This document shows positions 1-6,962 of a stretch of DNA of 11,319 nucleotides, piece after piece. The notes under the pieces are model-generated. The model saw only the letters and a list, made by a program, of their open reading frames with translations. It did no database searches and had not been told where the DNA came from. Position 1 is the first letter of the stretch, and every line of letters begins with the position of its first letter. Both the position numbers and the translations under genes were made by a program. Source of the DNA: Euperipatoides rowelli (lineage: Eukaryota > Onychophora > Udeonychophora > Euonychophora > Peripatopsidae); NCBI GenBank assembly GCA_003024985.2, contig PXIH01S0041828.1. The stretch is one strand, 5' to 3'.

Positions 1-464
1 AAAATCATTTTTTTAGTCATTATCTTTCAAAATAAATCATAAAAAAAAAATGAAAAAATCGGAAGCATGTCACCTATAAAAAAAACAACTAACTAGCATA
101 ACACATTATGCTTGTCACAACCTACTGGTTGGTCCTCTTGAAGACGATCTTCTGGAAGGGATAGGGAAGACACAAAGTTCTTGATATTTGAAATTTCTTC
201 AAGAGATCTCCACGAAGTCGAAAGTTTAAAACACAAGAGTGGGTGAAAAATTTCATGATGGTTACAAAATTTAAAGTCTTTAAGGGTAATAAGGGATGAT
301 TTTCATTTTTAGCTTAATATAAATTTCAGCGTAATACTTGCAATTGTTGTCTGTGAGGATGTAATGTCAAAGTGCAAAGAAAATCTTTCTACCTTTAATT
401 TTTTTTAACAGTGTACAGAGATCCTTGTTGAAACGCTGAAACTTGTTAGCAGGAGAAGGGGACA
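1..464. other. AT-rich stretch, only a weak open frame
   Basis: I find no recognisable gene here. The minus strand is open for 69 codons from 302 to the stop at 93-95. The frame contains a locally protein-like segment around residues SWRSLEEISNIKNF, but it has no ATG and no clear splice acceptor at its start. An open run of this length is not rare in AT-rich DNA, so I treat it as unproven. It could be a 3' exon or the remnant of a mobile element. Confidence 0.3.
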
Positions 465-505
465 ATGCTAAGTTGCTGAATCTTTAAGATTCAGCAACTT
501 AGCAT
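465..505. repeat. Perfect 41-bp palindrome (20-bp arms, 1-bp centre)
   Basis: The left arm (465-484, beginning ATGCTAAGTTGC) is matched exactly by its reverse complement at 486-505, with a single T at 485 between them. All 20 pairs match and the pairing stops at both outer edges. It could form a cruciform in DNA or a hairpin in RNA. No flanking target duplication or coding frame explains it. Confidence 0.95.
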
Positions 506-556
506 ATTTATAAAGATTCAATGGCCCACTCCACCACTACAATGATGGTCACTTAC

Positions 557-687
557 CGTCACTAAGATGGTGATCTCCTTGGGAAGAACTTTCTGGGCTG
601 GGTACATTGTACAATATACATCGTACCACAGGATGAACAAATTTGTCTCTCCAATTCTTCTATTTCTTCGTTTTGATTATCGGGCAT
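557..687 (-). other. Candidate first coding exon with GTAAGT splice donor
   Basis: On the minus strand an ATG at 685-687 opens a 41-codon frame starting MPDNQNEEIEELERQ, with an acidic helical start and then a CSSC pair and a later Cys. Just past it lies a consensus 5' splice site, GTAAGT (plus-strand ACTTAC at 551-556). The frame meets TAG (562-564) a few bases before the donor, so an intact exon would need a frame change or this is a pseudo-exon. I do not recognise the protein. The upstream context of the ATG is weak. Confidence 0.25.
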
Positions 688-867
688 AATTTTTATTTTT
701 ATTAATTAATGATGTCTTCTTGGATCAGTTAAAAGATGGTCAGTCTCATCCTCAGATCGGGTAGGACAAGATATACTAAGATTAAAAAAAAAAATTACAA
801 AATAAATTATAGGCCATTAATTCTCAAATGGTCAAAAATTGATCACAATGTCAGTCGTTATTGAGAC

Positions 868-1010
868 CAGGGGCGGACTGGCCATAGGATGGTTCGGTGC
901 AATCAACGAACGGCCGCATGAGCTAACGGCCGCGTGAAAAAAAAAAAAAAATTAAAATGAGAATTTGAACGGCCGCGTGGAAGAAAAAAAAAGTTATTAG
1001 AGAAAAAAAA
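868..1010. mobile_element. Fragment with a hAT-type terminus and GGCCGC repeats
   Basis: Starting at 868 the sequence reads CAGGGGCGGACTGGCC, which resembles the CAGGGGCGGA-type tips of hAT DNA transposons and their non-autonomous derivatives. Just inside, the word AACGGCCGC occurs three times (909, 925 and 968), interleaved with A-runs, in an otherwise AT-rich region. I see no matching inverted terminus and no second copy of the flanking ATTGAGAC in the window. It is probably a truncated or solo end. The right limit is approximate. Confidence 0.45.
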
Positions 1011-1658
1011 ATAAGGCCATTTATTCTGATTCTAAAGAAGAAGAAAAGTGATTAAAGTAACTTTTTTTTATTAACAGAATTTTGTTTTTATTTTTTAAAT
1101 TAATAATGACTTGAGGAAAAATAGCCCAATAGACTGAAATTTTTCTAGATTTCACATTATCTGTTATGATATTCTTTCAAAAGAACAAGTTAGACAAAAT
1201 ACAGCTGGAGCTCTGAATCAAAATGAGTCCAAATTCCCGATTGCAATTTGTCAAAAATTTAAACAATAAATTAGACAAATAATAAGTAAGCTTTAACAGC
1301 TATTTATTTCTCTATTAAACACTGTATTTTATAACTTAAAAGGCGACCATTTTATTTCCCAGATTTGTATGTGGCTAGCAAAGCATTAAAAAAATGTTTA
1401 GAAAATAGTTAGTACAGGTAATTATATACAGTATATAAACGAACACACCTGTCTGTAATGATGAACATTTTGAAAATCGGGACATTTAATTTACCCAATC
1501 ACACCTTCAGTTTGATTGGTTAATATTGTATAGTTGGGAGTACTATTTACTCCGGAAATAATATCTAACAGATTCAAAATCTTTATAATATCCACTATTA
1601 TTATTATTATTAACATAGATAGGATTGGTGTTAATGTAAGTATAAAAGTTCTACTCAC
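1011..1658. other. AT-rich stretch without recognisable genes
   Basis: No long frame or known element is visible on either strand. A short ATT triplet run lies near 1594-1611. The minus-strand sequence AAAAATTTCAG near 1134-1144 could be a splice acceptor for the candidate exon at 1659-1723, but no convincing reading frame follows it. Confidence 0.5.
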
Positions 1659-1723
1659 TCGTCTTGTATAGGATTAAATTGCATCTCGACTGAAGTAGCT
1701 TCTAAATCATTTGATGTAACCAT
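1659..1723 (-). other. Candidate first exon (21 codons) with GTGAGT donor
   Basis: An ATG at 1721-1723 in good context (ACAATGG) opens 21 codons plus two bases, beginning MVTSNDLEATSVEMQF, and runs directly into a consensus 5' splice site, GTGAGT (plus-strand ACTCAC at 1653-1658). A TATATAAAC box lies about 73 bases upstream. TATA, start codon and splice donor occur in the expected order and spacing for a short first exon. The product is unrecognised and I cannot assign the acceptor exon. The frame is short enough to be chance. Confidence 0.35.
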
Positions 1724-1795
1724 TGTAATATATGTTTTTAAACAGCTAGCAGTAAAATAATCTGATAGGCTATTAAAAAAAATTTTTTTTTAAAG

Positions 1796-1803
1796 TTTAT
1801 ATA
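1796..1803 (-). promoter_or_regulatory. TATA box upstream of the 1723 start codon
   Basis: TATATAAA is read on the minus strand about 73 bases before the ATG at 1723, which would allow a start site near 1770 and a short leader. The same word precedes the gene at 3137. In DNA this AT-rich several such words are expected by chance, so its support is only positional. Confidence 0.3.
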
Positions 1804-1822
1804 GGAGTGATCTCTTCTATGA

Positions 1823-1912
1823 TTAGTTATAAAAAGTTCATTTGGTTGTTAGTTACTTTTAATTGGTTATAAAGTTCTTGGTTACTTTAAAATTGGTTAG
1901 TAGAGTTCTATG
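1823..1912. repeat. Imperfect tandem repeat of TTAGTTA/AATTGGTTA words
   Basis: Related words (GTTACTTTTAATTGGTTA, GGTTACTTTAAAATTGGTTA, then AAGTTC/GAGTTC) recur about every 30-44 bases, giving two to three degenerate copies. No coding frame or element ends are associated. Confidence 0.5.
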
Positions 1913-1997
1913 TCAGTTAGTTATCCATTCAGGTTAGTTGTAGAGGAGAAAATGGATGTCTTATAGCTTAAGTAGGATGGAATGGAATTTTTTCACT

Positions 1998-2653
1998 TTA
2001 GGTGTAGTACATTTCTTCCTCCTCCTTGTCTTTAAAAATGGGATGTATATCCTTTGCCGTTTGATGCCATAGTATTTTTATAGAGGTCGGGGTGACCTAG
2101 CTGATTGAAAGGGTAGTGGTACTCACAGAAGTAGGTCCCCTCAATCTCCGGTAGATTGCAACACCGATCATGACATTTAAAGACGAAGGTTTTCTTTTTC
2201 ATGTTGGGTGGAAGGAGTGATTTTGGAAATGATTTGCCCATCCAGTGTGGTGGCTTGAGTAGAGGGTGGTGAGGTAATCGATGGTGGTGGTGAGGTAACG
2301 GATGGTGCTGGTGAGGTAACAGATGGTGCTGGAGTGGATTCGGCAAGGGATGTGGTATTGTAAGGATCCAAGGAGGAGGAGAATGTCACATCTAAGGAGG
2401 GTAGTGTGGTAGAGGATTCGTGTGGATGAAAGTGTGTGACCTCAAACTCCAAATTGTAGAGATCTGGCATGGGTTGTGCAAACCCATCTTAATAGTGAGC
2501 GTGGTTTGCACAATAATCCGTCCCCTCTATGGCGAAGTCGTTCACATGCAGTGTCCACATTTAATGGGGGATGCTGCCGGGCTGGTGGAGATGCATCATC
2601 CTCGATAGTGATCACTTCTATCACTGGATCCTTCATAATGGATTTGATGTTTT
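1998..2653 (-). pseudogene. Second exon of a decayed gene: two C..C...C..H modules
   Basis: The exon begins after a good 3' splice site (a T-rich tract ending TTTTTAG; AG at 2654-2655). It reads NIKSIMKDPVIEVITIEDD, and VIEVITIEDD fits a SUMO-interaction motif (hydrophobic core plus acidic tail). Two related modules follow. The first (about 2452-2562) has KCGHC, then IEGTDYCANH, then PDLYN. The second (about 2080-2178) has KCHDRCC, then IEGTYFCEYH, then PDLY. Between them is a Ser/Thr/Pro-rich linker with three 7-residue repeats of PSVTSPA type. The C-terminal tail is KDKEEEEMYYT before TAA (1998-2000). The Cys/His spacing suggests zinc binding. Frames change at least three times and a TAA (2489-2491) interrupts module one. 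GC content is clearly higher than in the intron. I do not recognise the family, and viral or transposon origin is possible. Confidence 0.55.
2266..2331 (-). repeat. 21-bp tandem repeat encoding PSVTSPA-type heptapeptides
   Basis: GAGGTAA recurs at 2271, 2292 and 2313, an exact 21-bp period of about three units. On the minus strand each unit encodes a seven-residue Pro/Ser/Thr repeat in the linker between the two Cys/His modules. The period is a multiple of three and the frame is kept throughout, so the repeats probably expanded while the protein was still translated. Confidence 0.8.
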
Positions 2654-2792
2654 CTAAAAAAATAAATAAAAGGAAAAAAATATTGAGTATATAATAACTA
2701 AAATATAAAAACATTTAGAAAAATTTTGTAATAATAAATATAAAACATATAGTAAAATAAAAAAAGACTTAAAAAATATTTTTTAAAACTAC
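2654..2792 (-). other. Putative intron of the decayed two-exon gene
   Basis: This stretch is far more AT-rich than the flanking coding segments, which have near-balanced base composition. Read on the minus strand it ends in a classic polypyrimidine tract and TTTTTAG. A possible donor, GTAGTT, begins at 2792. The donor phase does not join the two visible frames, so either the donor lies elsewhere or indels have shifted the frame. Confidence 0.4.
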
Positions 2793-3137
2793 ATATTGAT
2801 TTCTTTCTCCTTGACTTTCAACTCCTCCAGACGGTACTTCTCCATCGCCGCCCTATGATGATCTCGCACTGCACAGCGATCTCTTGTTCTAGTTCAGCCC
2901 TCTCCGCCTGGAGAAGAGTAAGAAGGAGGCTGTTAATGTCCTGGGAGCCTAGACTCTCCATCTCCATCATTAAGTCACCAGGGTTGAGGCCCTCAACCCC
3001 TGCCCCATTTAGGATAATGTTGGCAGGGTTTGGGCTGCAAGCCTTAACCTCTTCGGTGCTCCTGATCACACTGACGCATTAGGTCCATCAGGCTTCAGAC
3101 CTTCGACAGTTGGTGTTACGTTTACGGTGTTTGACAT
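2789..3137 (-). pseudogene. First exon of the decayed gene, coiled-coil protein
   Basis: An ATG at 3135-3137 starts MSNTVNVTPTVEGLKPDG. A frame change near 3065 continues into IRSTEEVKACSPNPANI and a stretch containing VEGLNPGDLMMEMESLGSQD. A charged helix follows (LLQAERAELEQEIAVQ). After a second frame change near 2865 the helix continues as RAAMEKYRLEELKVKEKEI up to TAG (2789-2791). The leucine/charged pattern suggests a coiled coil of about 50 residues for self-association. Similar Lys/Glu-rich helical tails occur in Myb/SANT-like DNA-binding and gag-like proteins, but I cannot place this one. A TATA box lies about 95 bases upstream. It is probably the first exon of the gene ending at 1998. 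Either frame change could be an assembly error. Confidence 0.5.
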
Positions 3138-3230
3138 AGTGACTGGTGAACGGCTTTGAAAAAAATAACGTTAGATGGTTCTCGGTCTACGGTGGTAGAG
3201 GGAAATAGTGACGTAACATTATCCATTGGG

Positions 3231-3360
3231 GTTTTTATATATGTTCGGATTGAAACATTATGACATCATTTAGAGCTTAGCCAATGAGCATCTTTCCCAC
3301 TTAAAAAATGAGCATAGCTTTCACTACGGTCCGAGCTTTTTAGCCAATCAAAATTAAGCT
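3231..3360 (-). promoter_or_regulatory. Promoter: TATA box with CCAAT-type boxes
   Basis: On the minus strand TATATAAAAAC (3242-3231) lies about 95 bases before the ATG at 3137. Upstream, ATTGGCTAA (inverted CCAAT) occurs near 3278-3286, GATTGGCTA near 3341-3349, and a TGATGTCA element near 3261-3268. Downstream of the TATA box lies an ACGTCA word near 3210. Together these resemble a polymerase II core promoter facing the gene at 3137. Confidence 0.5.
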
Positions 3361-3476
3361 GCAATTTGATTTGCCCCGCCTTTTTCATCTGAAGTTACTG
3401 TAGTGTAAATCCTTCAAACCTTCTTGACAAGTCAGTTTTGAAGATTTTAAATGCCAATTAAATGCAACTTCAAACC

Positions 3477-3835
3477 CTATCTTTAAAATACTATAGGAGT
3501 TATAGCCGCCATTTTGAATAAATTATAAAATTATGAAAATTTCAATATTTAAAAAAAAAAATTTGGTGGCCATTTTGAATCCGCCATTTTGAATAATTAA
3601 GGACTTAGTAAATTTTCAAGAAAATTTTTTGGTGACCATCTTGGATTTTTTGCATTATGGGTAATGTGCCCACTCCGTCATTTTGAATAAATTAATGAGT
3701 TATACAATTTACATAAATTTTTTTTTTTTTTTAAATTTTACTAAGTTTTTTGTGCACATTTCTACGCACTTCCAGTCTGCCATCTTGGATTTTTTGATGA
3801 TGGGTATTGTGGTTTCTAAACCAGGAACCGGAAGT
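3477..3835. repeat. Repeats of GCCATTTTGAAT / CCATCTTGGATTTTTTG words
   Basis: GCCATTTTGAATAAATT-like words recur near 3508, 3569, 3585 and 3679. CCATCTTGGATTTTTTG followed by ATGGGTA..GTG appears at about 3637-3668 and again at 3780-3811, with a weaker CCATATTGGAT at 4052. This is a decayed interspersed repeat. I see no coding frame and no clear element ends. Confidence 0.7.
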
Positions 3836-3910
3836 GCCGGTTAATAGTGAGTGACCTTGACCTTGCCGGTTAATAGTGAGTGACGACCTTGCCGGTTAAT
3901 TGAGTGGGCC
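3836..3910. repeat. Tandem repeat of GCCGGTTAATAGTGAGTGAC
   Basis: The 20-bp word begins at 3836 and 3865 and recurs in shortened form at 3891, giving spacings of 29 and 26 bases. Each unit carries CCTTG-type half-sites. Indels between units make the array degenerate. Confidence 0.85.
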
Positions 3911-4201
3911 ATAAAATATAATACGAAAACAGGAAGTGATGTGAACCTTGACCTTGGGCTGGACTTTGACCTTGAAAATACGAAACCAGAAACTGGAAGT
4001 GATGTCATCCTTGACCTTGGACTGGAGTTTGACCTTGAAACTGGAATTTGGCCATATTGGATTTCCCTATGCATTATGGGACATATATTACTCATAATAC
4101 ATCTTAATATGATGTCATTTCCTATTAAAACCCTTTAAACCTAGCCAAAACAAAAACTGGAAGTAGGTCATTTTGGATTTTGAATGACCTTGACCTTTGA
4201 C
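3852..4201. promoter_or_regulatory. Cluster of TCAAGGTCA-like nuclear-receptor half-sites
   Basis: TGACCTTGACCTT-type words occur near 3852, 3946, 3964, 4010, 4029 and 4184. On the minus strand they read TCAAGGTCA, the extended half-site recognised by FTZ-F1/SF-1 and ERR-type nuclear receptors. Tandem copies 6 bp apart are present. All lie in repeats, so a regulatory role is only a possibility. Confidence 0.4.
3932..4057. repeat. 63-bp tandem duplication carrying TGACCTTGA words
   Basis: GGAAGTGATGT begins at 3932 and again at 3995, an exact 63-bp period of two copies. Each copy contains CCTTGACCTTGG, a GGACT/GGAGT spacer and TTTGACCTTGAAA. A short open frame on each strand overlaps it only because the repeat happens to lack stops. 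I regard neither as a gene. Confidence 0.85.
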
Positions 4202-4212
4202 ACGGAACCGGA

Positions 4213-4256
4213 AGTTTTTTTTATATCTGTTATAGATTTTGAAATATTTAACAATG
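4213..4256. repeat. Partial third copy of the ~190-bp repeat
   Basis: TTTTTTATATCTGTTATAGA followed by TTTTGAAATAT and AATGTAT matches the middle of the repeat copies at 4311-4505 and 4674-4863. The outer parts of the unit are missing. Confidence 0.5.
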
Positions 4257-4310
4257 TATTATTTGTACATACAGTAAATACCAGCTGTATAATGGTTTAT
4301 GTTATATGCA

Positions 4311-4505
4311 GCCGACTTTTAGATAAAAATTCATAAATAAAAATCTGTTTATTGGATTTTTTTAATATAAAAAAATTCCTGATAAAAAAAAAGAAAAAAT
4401 ACTATTTAAGTATTTTTTATAAGTGTTATACGTTTTGAAATATACATACGTATATAAACAAATGTATCTTTCAGATACACCGCGACTACTCATGTAACTT
4501 TCTGA
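4311..4505. repeat. ~190-bp dispersed direct repeat, copy 1
   Basis: It starts GCCGACTTTTAGATAAAAAT and ends CATGTAACTTTCTGA. The same start, order of internal words and end recur at 4674-4863, with substitutions and small indels. The copies are 363 bases apart. Neither has obvious inverted ends or a target duplication, and neither codes for anything recognisable. Confidence 0.85.
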
Positions 4506-4673
4506 TTTTCAGGTAGCTAATACAAATATAAAAATACATTTAAAAATAAACTTATACATTTTTGAAATTAGAATTTAATGCAGATTTCAAAAATAAAAGC
4601 AAAAAATTATATTTCCAACGACAGAGACGCGGCAATGGAAAATGTAAGAAGAACTGGCTTTTTTTTTTTAATA
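4506..4673. other. Spacer between repeat copies
   Basis: AT-rich sequence with a T10 run. The minus-strand frame across it is low-complexity and shows no protein features. Confidence 0.5.
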
Positions 4674-4863
4674 GCCGACTTTTAGATAAAAATTCATAAA
4701 TAAAAACCTCTTTGCTGGATTTTTTTAAATATATTAAAATTCCTGATAAAAAAAAGAACAAAAAATACTATTTAAGTTTTTTTATATCTGTTAGGCTATA
4801 TATTTTGAAATATACACAAATGTATCTCATAGATACACCACAACTACTCATGTAACTTTCTGA
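4674..4863. repeat. ~190-bp dispersed direct repeat, copy 2
   Basis: Second copy of the unit at 4311-4505, sharing both ends. It differs by several indels, including a TTAGGCTATAT insertion in the middle. Divergence is moderate, so the duplication is not recent. Confidence 0.85.
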
Positions 4864-5276
4864 CCGCGATGACTGCAGGGTTAAAGCATGTAATTATTTG
4901 CATTTTATGAGAAAAATGAATCTAGTTTTAGACTTTACTGAAAATGCAACATGGTTTTGCTCAGAAATAAATAATTCACTGTTTAGATAAAGGCATGTAA
5001 AAAATGGACCGTTTTCTATGGGGACTGATGCCTGAAATATAGTGATAGGAAATTGTATCCTATTGTCATTACATATTTTTACGTTAAATCGGATCAAATT
5101 TCCAGGGGGGGTCCCCTGATCCCGCTGGGAGATGAACCACATATTTATCAAATTATTTAAAAATCAAAAAAATACTCTGGCTATTGTGTGAATATTAAAC
5201 CTATTGTAGCCTAATGCTAATTTTTTAATGCTGCCCATTTATGAAGAATTACCTTGGTGTAGGCTATAGTTAAGAA
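4864..5276. other. No recognisable gene
   Basis: The minus strand is open for 85 codons (4894-5151), but I recognise no motif or splice signal and treat it as chance. A GGGGGGGTCCCC-type palindromic word lies near 5105-5115. TAGGCTA/TAGCCTA words recur. Confidence 0.4.
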
Positions 5277-5327
5277 TACCTTAAAATGATATACCGGTAC
5301 TTTATCTTATAAGATCATTCTAAGGTA
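5277..5327. repeat. Inverted repeat, 14-bp arms with one mismatch
   Basis: TACCTTAAAATGAT (5277-5290) is answered by ATCATTCTAAGGTA (5314-5327). Their reverse complements agree at 13 of 14 bases around a 23-base loop. It could be a small hairpin or the relic of a short palindromic element. Confidence 0.75.
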
Positions 5328-5471
5328 GCCTATCTTATTATATAAAAGAGCAAGGATCACTCACCTTTTATAAATATGCCCATGCCTAAGTTTATTATTA
5401 TAAATCCATAAAAAAAATTAATCTAAACGTGTGATGTCTGCGCATGAAATTGTCACATTATTATTAGACTT

Positions 5472-5984
5472 CTTTTTTTAAAGGGCGTCTGCTCCCAACT
5501 TTATTAAAACATAAAAATTACAATTATCAACTCCATATTTTAGAGTAATCTCTTTTTCTTTTTCAACTGAAAACATAACAGTTTACACATATAGGCTAAA
5601 TACTAATTAAGATATTTGCTATAAAAATAACTCATATTTTGATTTCACAATTTCAACTCAAATTTTTCTTTGCTAAGCACATTATCATTTTCATACTGTT
5701 TCTTTAGCTGAGCAATGAAATAAATCCAAGGTCTTAATTTTTGATTCTCGAAAATAAAAAATTTCTTGATTTTCCAAATTATAAATACAGCATAAATTAC
5801 AAAAAAAGCTACATTTTGAATTTTGTAACAAGATTAACATCAAAGTATATAAATCACTACCGGTAATCGTAATAGCAGTTACATTTTTTACTTGAGACCT
5901 AAAAAAAAAAAAATCACAATTAAAAATCAAATGATTTATTTCATCTGTCATCTGACAAAACACACATAACATGGTTGCGGTATA
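5472..5984 (-). mobile_element. 3' end of a LINE-type retrotransposon
   Basis: On the minus strand the 5984-5645 segment encodes the C-terminus of a LINE reverse-transcriptase polyprotein, followed by a 3' untranslated region ending in A7 (plus-strand T7 near 5472-5478). Only the tail of the element survives. The upstream part is lost apart from perhaps some 40-50 bases now lying beyond the DNA transposon at 5993-9784, which appears to have inserted into it. Confidence 0.6.
5645..5984 (-). pseudogene. LINE ORF C-terminus with CCHC zinc motif (fragment)
   Basis: The fragment carries CVFCQMTDEINHLIFNC, a C-x2-C-x7-H-x4-C motif typical of the zinc-binding segment after the reverse transcriptase of many LINEs. 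Downstream the readable frame shifts (near 5810) into IYAVFIIWKIKKFFIF and QKLRPWIYFIAQLKKQYEN, matching the usual LINE C-terminal pattern (aromatic/basic helix, then K/E-rich tail), and ends at TGA (5645-5647). One frameshift and the missing reverse transcriptase make it non-functional. The clade is uncertain. Confidence 0.65.
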
Positions 5985-5992
5985 CTGTATAG
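5985..5992. repeat. Target-site duplication, left copy (CTGTATAG)
   Basis: CTGTATAG lies immediately outside the left terminal repeat and is repeated exactly at 9785-9792. Eight bases is the duplication size of the hAT superfamily, and the sequence fits its nTnnnnAn preference (and also nnnTAnnn). Confidence 0.85.
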
Positions 5993-6005
5993 TAGGGTGA
6001 GTGAA
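5993..6005 (+). repeat. Left terminal inverted repeat
   Basis: TAGGGTGAGTGAA matches the reverse complement of 9771-9784 (TAGGGTGGAGTGAA) except for one extra G. The tip directly abuts the target duplication. Confidence 0.8.
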
Positions 6006-6028
6006 AATATGAAATTGCTAGAGTCAAA

Positions 6029-6380
6029 ATGGAATACCTGGGGAAAGTTGCAGTTTGACTCCATAAAGAATTGTCAAAAAATATTTTTTGCCTAGCTTAA
6101 TGTCTTGAGGTGCCCCAAGAACTTTCAAATTATGAAAATTTGGTGAAAATCGATAGCATGGTATTTTTATGATGAAAGCACTATCCAAATGGAATACCTG
6201 AGAAATGATACAGAGTGACTACATACTGAATTGTGTAAAGTATTTTTTACCTAACCTGATGTCTATAGGTGCACCAAGAGCTTCCAAATTCTAAATTTTT
6301 TGAAGAAAATAATGTGGCAGGTTAATTTTATGAGAAAAGTTCTATGGAAATTAATACCTGGAAAATATTGTCAGATTATT
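6029..6380 (+). repeat. Left subterminal repeats with 160-bp period
   Basis: GGAATACCTG begins at 6031 and 6191, and a diverged form (TTAATACCTG) at 6351, all exactly 160 bases apart. Further inside the unit, ATTGTCAAA/ATTGTGTAAA, TATTTTTTGCCTA/TATTTTTTACCTA and GAGGTGCCCCAAGA (6107) / TAGGTGCACCAAGAG (6266) also recur in step. There are two full units and a partial third. Such arrays are typical transposase-binding regions in hAT elements. Confidence 0.8.
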
Positions 6381-6962
6381 TATTTTATGCATTAATTTTT
6401 TACTTTCCTGCCCAGTGCATAAACTGGGTAAGGGGGGAGGCAAGAAAGGGCAGTTGCTCCTCCAATCAAAAACTTAGAGGAGGAAGTCTTTCTCCAAAAA
6501 TAATAATATGTACCAAGCCTCCTGCATTTACAAATTTCAGGGCATAAAAGACCTTTCTAATTTTTTTTTTTTTTTAGGTTTAATAAAATTAATTATTATA
6601 ACTATATCCTATATTATTTTTTCCATTACTAAGTTATTTTTTCATTTATTACTATATTGTTTTTGCATAGTCACATTATATTAACTCAAATGTCCTTTAA
6701 AATAAATTTCCAAATTTTGACCAATCAGATAGTTTCTTTCCCTTTTCTCTTCTTTTTTTCTCCCCAAATTACCGATTTTAAATAATTAATACTGTTATAA
6801 TACATCCATCATCCTGTGTTGATACTCTAAATTTATAATAGGCTAATAGTTTTTTTAAAAAAAATAGCACTGTATTTTCTTTGTGCTTTATATTAAAGTT
6901 CTGCTTATAATCCTAAAACTCTCCTCAAGAGGTAAATTTACTAGCAAATAAGTTTTAGAAAA
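6381..6962 (+). other. Left non-coding arm of the transposon
   Basis: No gene is visible. At 6428-6470 a G-rich to C-rich patch (GGGGGGAGGCAAG ... TTGCTCCTCC) can fold as an imperfect hairpin and stands out against the AT-rich surroundings. It may be part of another small repeat. The rest is AT-rich with T- and A-runs. I cannot identify a specific promoter for the gene at 6963. Confidence 0.4.

Noticed and set aside
3841-4138. Opposing open frames over the TGACCTTGA repeats
   Set aside because: The frames exist because the tandem repeat lacks stops. The translations are repetitive and no start context or homology is visible.
4894-5151. 85-codon minus-strand open frame
   Set aside because: No recognisable motif, splice signal or composition shift. 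This length occurs by chance in AT-rich DNA.
5365-5383. Minus-strand ATG followed 19 bases later by a GTGAGT donor
   Set aside because: A six-codon exon with no promoter or partner exon is too weak to annotate.
6344-6547. 67-codon plus-strand frame in the left transposon arm
   Set aside because: It overlaps the third subterminal repeat and a G-rich hairpin patch and has no protein-like conservation.
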